Positions 8,845-20,800 of a stretch of DNA of 64,000 nucleotides are shown in pieces. The stretch lies in the NCBI RefSeq assembly GCF_000524475.1, contig NZ_BAVQ01000072.1, positions 124,001-188,000 on the forward strand. Direction: 5' to 3'. The notes beneath the pieces were generated by a model, which saw only the letters and a list, made by a program, of their open reading frames with translations, had not been told where the DNA came from and did not search any database. Origin of the DNA: Tomitella biformata AHU 1821 (GTDB lineage: Bacteria > Actinomycetota > Actinomycetes > Mycobacteriales > Mycobacteriaceae). The position numbers and the translations under genes are program-made. Within the stretch, counting starts at the first letter, position 1; each line of letters opens with the position of its first letter.

Positions 8845-11800
8845 GTGGGTGGCTATCAAGCTGACGGATCGACAGACCGGGAAGGTTCGGCCAGGCGGGT
8901 TCCGCCCAACGCTTTCCCGTTGTCCAACGCGCAACTGGGCATGTGGCTGTCGCAGCAGCTGAGCCCAGGCGTGCCCATCAACATGGCGCAGTATGTCGAG
9001 CTCGACGGCCACATCGATTTGGCGTTGTTCGAGAAGGCCCTGATTGTCGTGGGCAAGGAGCTCGGCTCCGGCTACTTGAGGCTCATCGACGTTGATGGCA
9101 CTCCGTATCAGCTCGTGGACCGCTCCATCGATGATTCGTTGATCCTGGTGGATTTTTCTGCTGAAGAAGACCCCTCCGCCGCGGCTCAGCACTGGATGCG
9201 TGAGGAGTACTCACGCCCGTTGGATCTGCTCGTGGACCGACTGGTCGTGTGCGCGATGCTCAAGCTCGGTCCGGACCGCCACTACTGGTACGCCCGTATC
9301 CACCACGTGGCGCTCGACGGCACCGGCTCGATGACTCTGATGACGCGCACCGCAGCGGTGTACACGGAACTCCTCGCGGGACGCACGCTGGCGCCGGTGT
9401 CGGTCGATGGACTCGTCGATATCACGGATTCCGAGACGCGGTATCGCAACTCTCCACGATTCGAGAAGGATCGCGCGTACTGGCACGCAATCGCCAAGGA
9501 TCTCCCCGAGCCGACGACTCTGGCATTGCGGCAGGCTCCGGTCCAGGCGCTGAACCGAGTCTCGAGCGCCGCGCTGTCGGATAAGGCCGTCAGCCTGATG
9601 TCCGACCACAGCGCCAACACTGGCCAGTCCTTCGCGCCGACCACGATCGCGGCCTTCGCGGCCTACCTCTCGAGGATGGGCGGAAGCCGACAGATCTCGC
9701 TGAGCCTGCCGGTTTCGGCGCGGACTACGGCCAGCATGCGCCGATCTGGTGGGATGATCTCCAATGTGGTGCCGCTGTGCGTGGATGTCGCGCCGGACAT
9801 CACGGTAGAGGCGCTGGTCAACAGCGTCCAGGTCCAGCTTGTCGGCGCTCTGCGTCACCAGCAGTATCGGGCTGAGGACATTCGCCATGATGGTGGCGGC
9901 TGGGGTGGCCAGCGGGCGTTCTTCGGGCCGCTGATCAACATCATGATGGGCCTGGGAAACCTTCAGCTTGGCGATGTGAATGGCCGTCTGAACGTGCTTT
10001 CATCTGGTCCTGTCGACGATATGATCGTGAACCTCTATGAGAGCGGTCATGGCAAGAGCAGGACACATATCGACTTCAGCGCCAACCCGGAGCGGTATAC
10101 AGACGACGAGCTGGACAGCCACCATCGCCGGTTCACAGAGTTCTTCGAGGTGTTTGTCGGTGCCGGCCCACAGGCCCTGGTCTCCTCCCTGGACGTGGTG
10201 TCGGCGGTGGAGCGGGACACGGTCCTAGCGGAGTTCAACCTGTCCGCGGCCGAGTTCCCGGCGAAGACCGTCGTTGAGCTGTTCGACGATCAGGTGGCGG
10301 CGACACCCGACGCGCCGGCGCTGAGTTTTGGCGACGAGACGCTGACGTACCGCGAGTTCGACGAGCGGGTTAACAGCTTGGCGCGCTATCTCCGTGACGT
10401 TGGCGTGGGGCCCGAGGCTCGCGTCGGAATTGTGCTGTCTCGATCGATAGACCTGCTTGTCGGCATCTACGCGATCCTGAAGGCGGGCGGCGCCTATATT
10501 CCGCTCGATCCAGAGCATCCGGCCGACCGGAGCCGCTACGTTCTTGACTCGGCGCAGGCGCGGTGCGTCCTCACGCGGTCACGCGACAGCTCGCCCGGTG
10601 ACTGGCCAGGACATAATGTGGTCGATCTGGACTCGATCGACCTCTCCACGTTCGACAGTTCGCCGGTCACCGACGCGGACCGGCTGTCCCCCCTCCGTCC
10701 GGCGAACACCGCCTACCTGATCTACACCTCCGGGTCGACGGGTGAGCCCAAGGGCGTGGCGGTGACGCACGCCGCCATCTCGAACCAAGTGCAGTGGTTG
10801 GCCGCGGAGTACGGTTTCGGACCTGCGGACACCGTGCTGCAGAAGACCCCGGTGACGTTCGACGTCTCACTGTGGGAGCTATTCGTGCCGTTGACCACGG
10901 GCGGTGCCCTGGCGATTGCAGAGCCCGGCGGCCACCGTGACCCTGAGTACCTCGCCCGGGCCATCGCTGCGCACTCCGTCACCGCTATCTCCTTCGTGCC
11001 GTCGATGCTGGCGGCATTCCTCGGCAGCGCCCCCGCCGCGCCGTGCGATTCTCTCCGGCTGGTCTTCTCGGCCGGCGAGGCGCTACAGGAGGCCACCGTC
11101 GATCGTTTCGCGCGGTTCGGCTACGGCATGCTGCACAACTTGTACGGTCCGACGGAGGCCGCGGTCCACTCGACCGCCTGGCCCGTCGCACCCGGCGACC
11201 ACGGCTCCGTGCCCATCGGCGCTCCAGTTGCCAACACCAAGACCTATGTGCTGGACAGCCGCCTGCAGCCGGTGTCCGTCGGCGTCAGGGGAGAGCTCTA
11301 TCTCGCGGGCGACCAGCTGGCCCGCGGATATGAGGGGCGCACGGATCTGACCGCGGAATGCTTCGTCGCCAATCCCTTTGGCGCTCCGGGCGAGCGGATG
11401 TATCGCACCGGCGACCTCGTCCGCTGGCGTGCAGACGGTGCGCTGGAGTACATCGGACGCGCGGACTTCCAGGTCAAGGTTCGCGGCTATCGCATTGAGC
11501 TCGGAGAGATCGAGGCGGCACTGGTGCGCGCGGAGCAGGTGCGGCAGGCCGTGGCTGTGGTGCACGAGTCCGCGACCGGCTCCAAGTTGGTCGCGTACGT
11601 GACCTTGGACGCGGGAACCACTGCAGAGCCCGCCGCAATTGCGAACAGCACCGCGTCGTCGTTGCCCAGCTATATGGTTCCGGACCTGGTCGTGATCGTC
11701 GATGAGTTCCCTGTGGGCGCGGCCGGCAAGCTCGACCGTAGCCAGTTGCCGGAGCCCGATTTCTCGTTCGACACTGTTGAGTTCCGGGAAGCGGAGTCTC

Positions 11801-14800
11801 CCATCGAGGAGATTCTCACGACGGTGTTCCAGGAGTTGCTCGGCATCGAGAGCATCGGTGTCGATGACTCGTTCTTCGCTCTCGGTGGTGACAGCATCGT
11901 CGCGATCCAACTTGTCTCGCGCGCGAAGCTCGCCGGCATCGTGTTCCAGGCCCGCGACGTGTTTGAGTGCCGGACCGTCGCGAAGCTCGCGCAGGTCGCG
12001 ACGCTGGCCGACGCCGGCGGCATCGTGGTGCCAGACGAGCTGCCCGGCGGCGGGGTGGGCGCGATGGAGCCCTCGCCGATCATGCAGTCATTTTTCGAGC
12101 GGGCCGGCGGCAAATCGCGATACAGCCAGGCCATCATGGTCACCGCGCCCCTGGGCGCCGACAGCGCGCTGCTGGCGCCAGTGGCCGCCGCTGTGGTCGA
12201 CCATCATGACGCCCTGCGGCTCTCCGAGGTAGGCGGCCAGCTCGAGGTCCTTCCCGCTGGCTCGGTAGACCCCGCGGCGCTGGTCACCGAGGTGCATACA
12301 GCTGCCGCGTTTGACAGCGCGGAGTTCCGTCGACTGGCGGCTGAGAACCTGAGCGCCGCCTCGTCGAGGTTGAACCCAGCGGCAGGCCTGATGGTTCAGT
12401 TTGTGCTGTTCTTCGACCCAGCTCAGGCAGCTTTGGGCCGTGAGGGCCGGTTGCTGATCGTCGCGCACCATCTGTCTGTCGACGGGGTTTCTTGGCGAAT
12501 CATCCTGCCGGACCTGGCGATGGCGTGGGGCACGCTGATGGCGGGGGAGGAGCTCTCTCTCGCCCCGGTCGGCACCTCGGCGCGCAGGTGGATGGCCGAG
12601 CTCAAGGACGTCGCACAGTCCCCGTCGGTGGTGGCGGAGCTGCCGCACTGGCGCGAGACCCTGGACGGTCCTGATCCGATGCTCGGCACACGCGCTCTCG
12701 ACGCTGCCGTGGACGTGGCAGAGCGTGTCCGCCAGGTCCAGGTAGAGATGACGCCCGAGGTGACCAGGGCGCTCTTGACCACTGTGCCGGAGGCTTTTCA
12801 CGGCAATGTCAACGACGGCCTGCTCACGGGGCTCGCGATGGCGGTCGCGCGGTGGCGCCAGTCGCGGGGCGTGGGCGAGTCCTCGGTGCTGGTATCGCTG
12901 GAGGGCCACGGGCGGGAGGAGTCATTGCTCCCCGGTGCGGACCTGACGCGGACCGTGGGTTGGTTCACCACGGTGTTCCCCGTCCGCCTGGATCTGGCTG
13001 GCGTGGACGTGGACGACGCGTTCGCGGGTGGCGCTGCCGCTGGCTCCGCCATCAAGGCGGTCAAGGAGATGCTGCTCCGCGTCCCATCGCGCGGCATCGG
13101 CTACGGGCTGCTGCGGCACCTCAATGAGGAGACCTCGCGTGAACTCGCGGCCTTGCCCGCGCCGCAGATCGTTTTCAACTACCTGGGGCGGGTCGTGGCG
13201 GGCGAGATCCCCGCAGAGGTGCGCCGGGCCGGGTGGGTCCCGGATAAGGAGCTCGCGGACCTGACCGGGGCGAAGGACCCGGACATGACCATCGCCACGG
13301 CGCTGGAGATCAACGCGATATCTTCGGAGGGCGAGGACGGCGAACGCCTCACCGCGACCTTCGACTTCCCGACTGGCGTCCTGGACGAGGGCGATGTCGA
13401 AGAGCTTGCGCAACTGTGGGCACAGGCCCTTGCGGCCCTCGCCGAACATGCCGCGCGGCCGGGCTCGGGCGGGCTCACGCCGTCGGATGTCCCGCTCGTC
13501 TCCGTTACCCAGTCACAGCTGGAGTGCTGGGAACGCGCATACCCGGCGATGCAGGACGCGTGGTCGCTGACTCCGCTGCAGGAGGGCCTGTTCTTCCACG
13601 CGCTGCTGGCCGAGCAAGCCGTCGATATCTACACGGCGCAGGTGGAGCTCGAGCTGCGCGGAGCCGTGGACGAGGACCGGATGCGCGCGGCCTGCCAGGC
13701 TTTGATCGACCGACACGCGAACTTGCGCACAGCATTCCGGCAGGGCTCGGACGGTTCGGCGGTCCAGGTGGTCCTAGACGCCGCAGAAGCCCCGTGGCGG
13801 GCAGTGGACTTGACCGTCGGGGAGACATTCGACGCCGATCGCGCCGAGGAGGAGTGCCAGCGCCTGCTCTTAGCCGACCGCGAGGCCAGGTTCGACATGA
13901 CCGCGCCGCCACTGGTGCGTTTCCTGCTGGTGAAGGTGTCCGCGGACCGCTACCGGTTGGCCGTCACCAACCACCACATCCTCTTGGACGGCTGGTCGAC
14001 GCCGCTGCTCGTGCGTGATCTGCTGGTGCTCTATGCGACGGGCGGGGCCACGGCCGAGTTGCCTCGAGTGCGTCCGTACCACGATTTCCTCAAGTGGCTC
14101 TCGACGCGGGACTCCGCGGAGTCGTTGGCCGCGTGGGTCACCGCGCTGCAGAGTGTCGAGGATCCGACGATGCTGTCCCCGAGCACTGGGGGATCCGGCA
14201 AAGCGACGGACTCCGAAGAGCTCGAATTCGAACTGTCGCCGAAAGTTGAATCGGGTCTGATCCGGGTCGCACGCAATCTCGGCGTCACGCCGAACACCGC
14301 GGTCCAAGCGGTGTGGGGCATCCTCCTGGGCAGGCAGACCAACCAGACGGACGTGGTGTTCGGCGCGACGGTGTCAGGCCGCCCGCCGGCGCTGAACGGG
14401 ATTGAGTCGATGCTCGGGCTGTTCATCAACACCGTGCCGGTGCGGGTGCGGCTCGATGAGGACGAGACGTTCGCAGACCTGCTCAGCCGGGTCCAGATCG
14501 AACAGGCTGATCTGCTCGACCACCACCAGGTCGGACTGGTGGACATCCAGCGCGAGCTGGGTCTGGGGCAGCTGTTTGACACCCTTACCGTGTTCGAGTC
14601 CTACCCCATTGACCGCGGCGGGCTGACCGCGGACACCGATATCGCCGGAATGCACCTCGATGATGTCCGCGTGCATGACGCGTCCCACTATCCGCTGACG
14701 TTGGTGGCGCTGCAGGACCCGACGCTGCACTTCAAGTTGAAGTATCTGCCCGCGATCATTGAACGGGCCGAGGTGGAGAACCTTGCCGCCCAGATGGTCC

Positions 14801-17800
14801 GAATCATCGAGTCTGTGGTGAAGAACTCGAAGGCGCCCATCGGGGAGTTGGAGATCCTGAGCGCGGAGGACGTGGCGCGGCTGGCTCCCGTCCGCGGTCT
14901 GCCGGCTGAGGTCCACGACTTGGAGTTCTTCGCCGCGATGGCCGCCCGGAATCCGCAGGGGACAGCTGTCTCTTTCGCGGGCGAGAAGCTCACCTACGCC
15001 GAGCTCGACGCGTGCTCCAACCGTCTCGCCCGGCTGCTGATCTCGCGTGGTGTCGGCCCCGAGACATTTGTGGCGCTGGGCATGACGCGCTCCATCCACT
15101 CCGTTGTCGGGATGTGGGCAGTGCTCAAGGCCGGCGGTGCGTTCGTGCCCGTCGACCCGAACTATCCCGCGGACCGCGTCGCGCACATGCTCACGGACTC
15201 CGGAGCCGCGCTTGGCTTGACTGTCGGCGTCGAGCGGCGGCTGCTGCCCGACGAGGGCACCCACTGGCTGATCGTCGACGGGTTCGAGCTGGCGACCGAG
15301 CTGGCCGGGCATGCGGACACCCCCGTCGCCGCGGCGGAGCGGTTGGGCCGCACCCGTGTGGACAGCGCCGCTTACGTGATCTACACATCGGGGTCCACGG
15401 GCGCCCCGAAGGGCGTCGTGGTCACCCGCACCGGCCTGGCGAACTTTGCCATCGAGCAGCGCGAGCGCTACGGCATCACCGCGGACTCGCACGTGCTGCA
15501 CGTGGCGTCGCCGAGTTTCGACGCGTCGGTGCTGGAGTACACGATGGCGTTCGGCAGCGGTGCGACGCTGGTCATCAGCCCCCCGACCGTCTACGGCGGC
15601 GAGGAACTGCACGAGCTGATCCTCGAGGAGGGCGTCACGCACGCCTTCATCACGCCGTCGGCTCTGGCCTCGGTCGAGCCCGCCGGGCTCGACGTCCTCC
15701 AGCACCTCGTGGTCGGCGGCGAGGCGGTGCCCGCGGAGATCGCGAACCGCTGGGCTCCCGGCCGCAACCTGTACAACGGCTACGGGCCGACAGAGACCAC
15801 GATCATGATCGCCATCAGCGACCCGATGACGGCGGGCCAGCCGATCAGCATCGGCGGCCCGGTGCGCGGCGCAGAGCTCATCGTGCTCGATGAGCGCCTG
15901 CGCGTGGTGCCGGTCGGGGGGGTCGGCGAGCTCTACGCGGCCGGTGCCGGGCTTGCCCGTGGCTACCACGACCGTCCCGAGCTCAACGCGGAGCGGTTCG
16001 TCGCGAACCCGTACGGCGAGCCCGGCGACCGGATGTACCGAACTGGCGACCTGGTGCGCTGGAACGAGGACCTCACACTCGAGTATCTGGGCCGGTCGGA
16101 TTCGCAGGTCAAGGTCCGAGGCTTCCGCATCGAGCTCGGCGAGATCGACGCGGCGCTCACGGCGCACCCCGCTGTCGACTTCGCGGCCACGATCGGCCAC
16201 GAGGGCCACGACGGCCAGACCCAACTGGTGGCGTACGTGCGGGCTGTCCCGGGCCGATCTGTGGACGCCACGGAGCTTAAGGCGTTCGTCGGCGAGTCGC
16301 TGGCCGCGTACATGGTGCCCGCGTCGATCATGCTGGTGAACGCGGTACCGCTCACCCCCGTCGGCAAGCTTGACCGCCGCGCGCTGCCTGATCCTGTGTT
16401 CTCGTCGGGCCACACCACGTTCGTGGCGCCGGACTCCTCCGTAGAGGAGATTATCGCCGATGTGTTCGCCGAGGTCCTCGCGATTGCTCGGGTCGGTGTC
16501 ACTGACAGCTTCTTCGACCTCGGCGGCGATTCCCTCGTCGCCACGAAAGTCGTCGTCCGGATCAACTCCGCGCTGAAGTCCGCGATCACGGTCCGCGACC
16601 TATTCGAGGCGCCCACGGTGCGCAAGCTCGCCGCCCGCGTCGCGACTTTCGCGGCGGGCGGGGCGCGACCAGCGCTGGTCGCCCGTCCGCGCCCCACGGT
16701 GCTGCCGCTATCGCTGGCACAGCAGAGCATGTGGCTGGCCAACCGCTTCGACGTCGACTCGGCGGCGTACAACATCCCACTTGCCGTGCACCTGACCGGC
16801 GAATTGGACATCGCGGCGATGTCTAGCGCCGTGGAGGATGTGCTGGAGCGGCATGAGTCGCTGCGGACGGTGTTCCCCGACTCCGCCAACGGACCGTTCC
16901 AACAGATCGTGCCGGCGGCCAACGTCGACTGGGATCTGACGCCAGTGGACGTGGCGGCAGACGAGATCCTGCGCGTCCTCGAGGAGTTCGCCTCCGAGGG
17001 CTTCGACGTCACCACCGCCCCGCCGGTCCGGATTAGGCTCCATCGGTTCGTGAATGATGAGGTTGACGGTGACCAGTTCGTACTGGTGATGGTGGTGCAC
17101 CACATCGCGGCCGACGGCGCCTCGCTGCTACCGCTGGTCCGCGATGTGATGGCGGCGTACATCGCGCGGTCCACGGGCTCCGCGCCCAACTGGCAGCCCC
17201 TCGAGGTGCAATACGCGGACTTCGCCCTATGGCAGCAGGACTTCCTCGGTAGCCCCGCGGATTCGGCATCGGTGGCCGGGAAGCAGCTTGCGCACTGGTC
17301 GAAGACCCTCGCGGGGGCGCCGGCGCTGCTGGGCCTGCCGACGGACCGGCCCCGCCCTGAGCGCCGCTCGCGCGCGGGTGGCCATGTGCCGTTCATCCTC
17401 AACGCCAGGCAGCATGAGACGCTCTCGGCGCTGGCCCGCAAGCACGACGGTTCACTATTCATGGTGGTCCACGCGGCCCTCGCCGTGCTGCTGTCCCGCC
17501 TCAGCGGCGACGACGACATCGTGGTCGGCACCCCGACTTTCGGCCGTGGCGAACGCGCGCTCGACGATCTGGTCGGCATGCTCGTCAACACCCTCGCGCT
17601 GCGCACCGGCGTCGACGCCAACGCCACGTTCAACGAGTTGCTGTCCACGGTGCGGGAAGCAGACCTGGCGGCCTTTGGCAACGCGGATGTGCCGTTCGAG
17701 ACGCTGGTGCAGGAGCTGCGGGTGCCCCGCGCCACGTCGCACTCGCCGCTGTTCCAGGTCATGTTGGCATTCCAGAACAACCAGCAGGCAACGCTGGAAC

Positions 17801-20800
17801 TGCCGGGGCTAACGGTCAATGTGTTGACCGACATGGTGGAGGCGTCGAAGTTCGACCTGACCTTCACCCTCAGCGAGCAGTTGCCGGGCCACGGCGATCC
17901 GGAGGAGCTTGCCGGCACGCTCAGCTACACGGCCGACATCTTCGATCGGGCGAGCGCCGAGCGACTCGTCGAGCGGTACCTCCTGATCATCGATGAGATT
18001 TGCGCGGACCCGGATGTCGTCGTCGGCGATATCGAGATTCGCTCTGAAGCAGAAAGAGGCGCTTTGACCCCTGCCCGTCGCCAGCGAGTGATGACCGTGC
18101 GAGAACTGCCGCAGCTATTGGCCGCGGCGGCGGAGTCGGATCCCGATGCGGTGGCCGTCTCACATGACGGAATGCAGGTGACCTATCGGGAATTCGACGA
18201 GCGGCTGCGAATGCTGCACAGCTCGCTTTCCGAGCGCGGCATGGACGACCAGGCAATCGTCTCCGTGGTGCTGTCCGGCCTGGTGCCGACCATCATGATG
18301 GCGCCGCCGTCGGCCGACGGCTCCGACGGCTTCGGCGCGATCCTGGACCAGGTCATCGCCGACGCACACGCGCTGGTCGGGGACATCGAGATCGTCGTGC
18401 CCGTGGCACCGGTGGCCGAGGCGGCCTCGTCTGATGACGCCGCGCCGGCAGACGGTTGGCCGCTGGCGAGCGCCGTGGCGCTGTGGCAGGGCCAGGTCGC
18501 GGACGGGCCCGAGCGGGAAGTGGTCGTCGCCGACGGCGTCCGGCTGGGCCGACGCGAGCTGAACGCCCGCGCGAACCAACTCGCGCGCGAGCTGCGGGAG
18601 CGCGGGGCGGGACCGGACTCGGTCGTCGCGCTAGTGGTGCCGCGCGGGGTCGACTGGGTGGTGGGCATGCTCGCCGCGTGGAAGGCCGGCGCGGCGTACT
18701 GTCCGATCGACCCGGACTGGCCGCTGGAGCGGATCGTCGATCTGGTGGAGACGCTGTCCGCGGCCGTCGTGGTCGCCAACCGCGTCTGGGCCGCGGCGGC
18801 AGCGGCCCCGTTTGAGGTGCTCAACCTGGACGCGGCGGCGACTCGCGAGCTGCTGGCCGCGCACGACGCGACAGATCTGCCGGAGCAGTGGACGGCGCCG
18901 TCGGCTGGGGACCGGCTTGCCTATGTCATCACCACGTCCGGCTCGACGGGCAAGCCGAAGCCGACCATGGTGCCAATGCGCGGCGTGTCCAACACCTTCC
19001 AGTGGTACCGGCGCTCGCTCGCGTTCGAGGCGGGCACCGGCGTGCTCGTCGCGAACTCGCCGCTGTTCGACCAGACGCAGAAGAACATCTGGACGACGCT
19101 GTCCTACGGCGGCGTCCTGCACCTCGCGGAGAGCGGCTTCGAGCCGAACTCGATCCTCGGGATCATCGGCACGGGCGAGGTCGCGATCGCGAACATGGCA
19201 CCCAGCGTGTTCGAGGTGCTCGCTGACCTCGACCAGGACCGCGTCATCCCCAACCTCGAGTGGGTCGTGCTCGGGGGCGAGCAAATCCAGGATGCGACGT
19301 GCGCGCCGCTGATCGGCACGCAGACGCGGCTGCTCAACACCTACGGTCCCACGGAGTGCTCGGACACGACCTCGGAGTTTGAGGTCGCACTCTCCTCGGA
19401 CGGACATTCCTCCGACGGCCCGGTTCCCATCGGCGCGGCCTTCGAGGGCGTCGACTATCACGTCTTGGACTCGCGTCTTCGGCCTGTCCCCGTCGGTGTG
19501 ACGGGTGAGCTGTATATCGGCGGGATCGTCGTGGGCCGTGGCTACGGTGGCATGGCGGGGCTCACAGCCGCCAGCTTCGTGGCGGACCCGTTTGGGCCCG
19601 CGGGTGCACGCATGTATGCCACCGGCGACCTGGTCCGGGAACGGTCCGACGGTGAGCTGGTGTTCGTCGGCCGCTCGGATTTCCAGGTGAAGATCCGCGG
19701 CATGCGCATCGAGCTCGGTGAGATCGAGTCGGCGCTCACGTCCACGTGCGACGTGTTGCAGGCGGTCGTCGTGCTGCACGAGGACGAGGCGGGCCAGCAC
19801 CTGGTCGCGTACATCACCACAGTGGCCGGCGCTGCGCTGAGCACCGACGATGTGCTCGCCGCGCTGGCGGAGACGCTGCCGTCGCACATGGTCCCTGACC
19901 TATTGATGGTCCTCGACGAGATGCCGTTGACCACGAGCGGCAAGATCAATCGCAACACCCTGCCCGCGCCTGAGTTCACGGCGCGCGCCGAGGAGTATGT
20001 GGCCCCGCGTGACGAGCGCGAGCGCCTGCTGGTGGAGATCTTCGCCGACGTGCTCGGCGTCGACCGGATCGGCGTCACCACCTCGTTCTTCGATCTGGGC
20101 GGAAACTCGCTCAGCGCGGCCAGGGTCGCGGCGCGGGCCAGTGCGGCGCTCGGCGTTGAGATCAGCTTGCGGGATCTATTCGAGGCGCCGTCCGTGGCGG
20201 AGCTTGCGGCTTTCTCGCGCGGCGACGCGGTGGCAAGTGTCATCGCCCGCCCGGCGCTGGCAGCGGTCTCGCCGCGCCCAGAGCCGCTCCCGCTCTCGCT
20301 CGCGCAGCAGCGGATGTGGCTGCTCAACCGCTATGACCCGGAGTCACCCGCGTACAACATCCCGCTGGCGGTGCGCTTCGCCGGCGACTTGGACTCGGAC
20401 GCGATGGCTGCGGCGCTGACCGATGTCGTGGCCCGGCAGGAGTCGCTGCGCACGGTGTTCCCCGTGTCGCTGAACGGCACGGCGGGCGGCACACAGGTGA
20501 TCGTGCCGATCGAGGATATCGACCTGGGCCTTACTCCGGTCTCGGTGGACGAGTCCGACCTCACCGACACGCTGTTGGAGATCGGTGGCCGTGGCTTCGA
20601 CGTCACGACCGCGGTCCCGGTCCGCGCGCGCCTGCTGCGCCTGAGCCCCACCGACCACATGCTGGTACTGGTGCTGCACCACATTGTCGCGGACGGCGGC
20701 TCCGCGATGCCGCTGGCCCGAGACGTGATGACCGCGTACACCGCTCGCAAGCGCGGGGCGTCCCCGCAGTGGGCGCCGCTTGAGGTCCAGTACGCGGACT

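Noticed and set aside
8711-8962. Small open frame preceding the NRPS with AAGGAG nearby
   Set aside because: Overlaps the NRPS start in another frame, no homology, and the translated sequence has no protein-like pattern.
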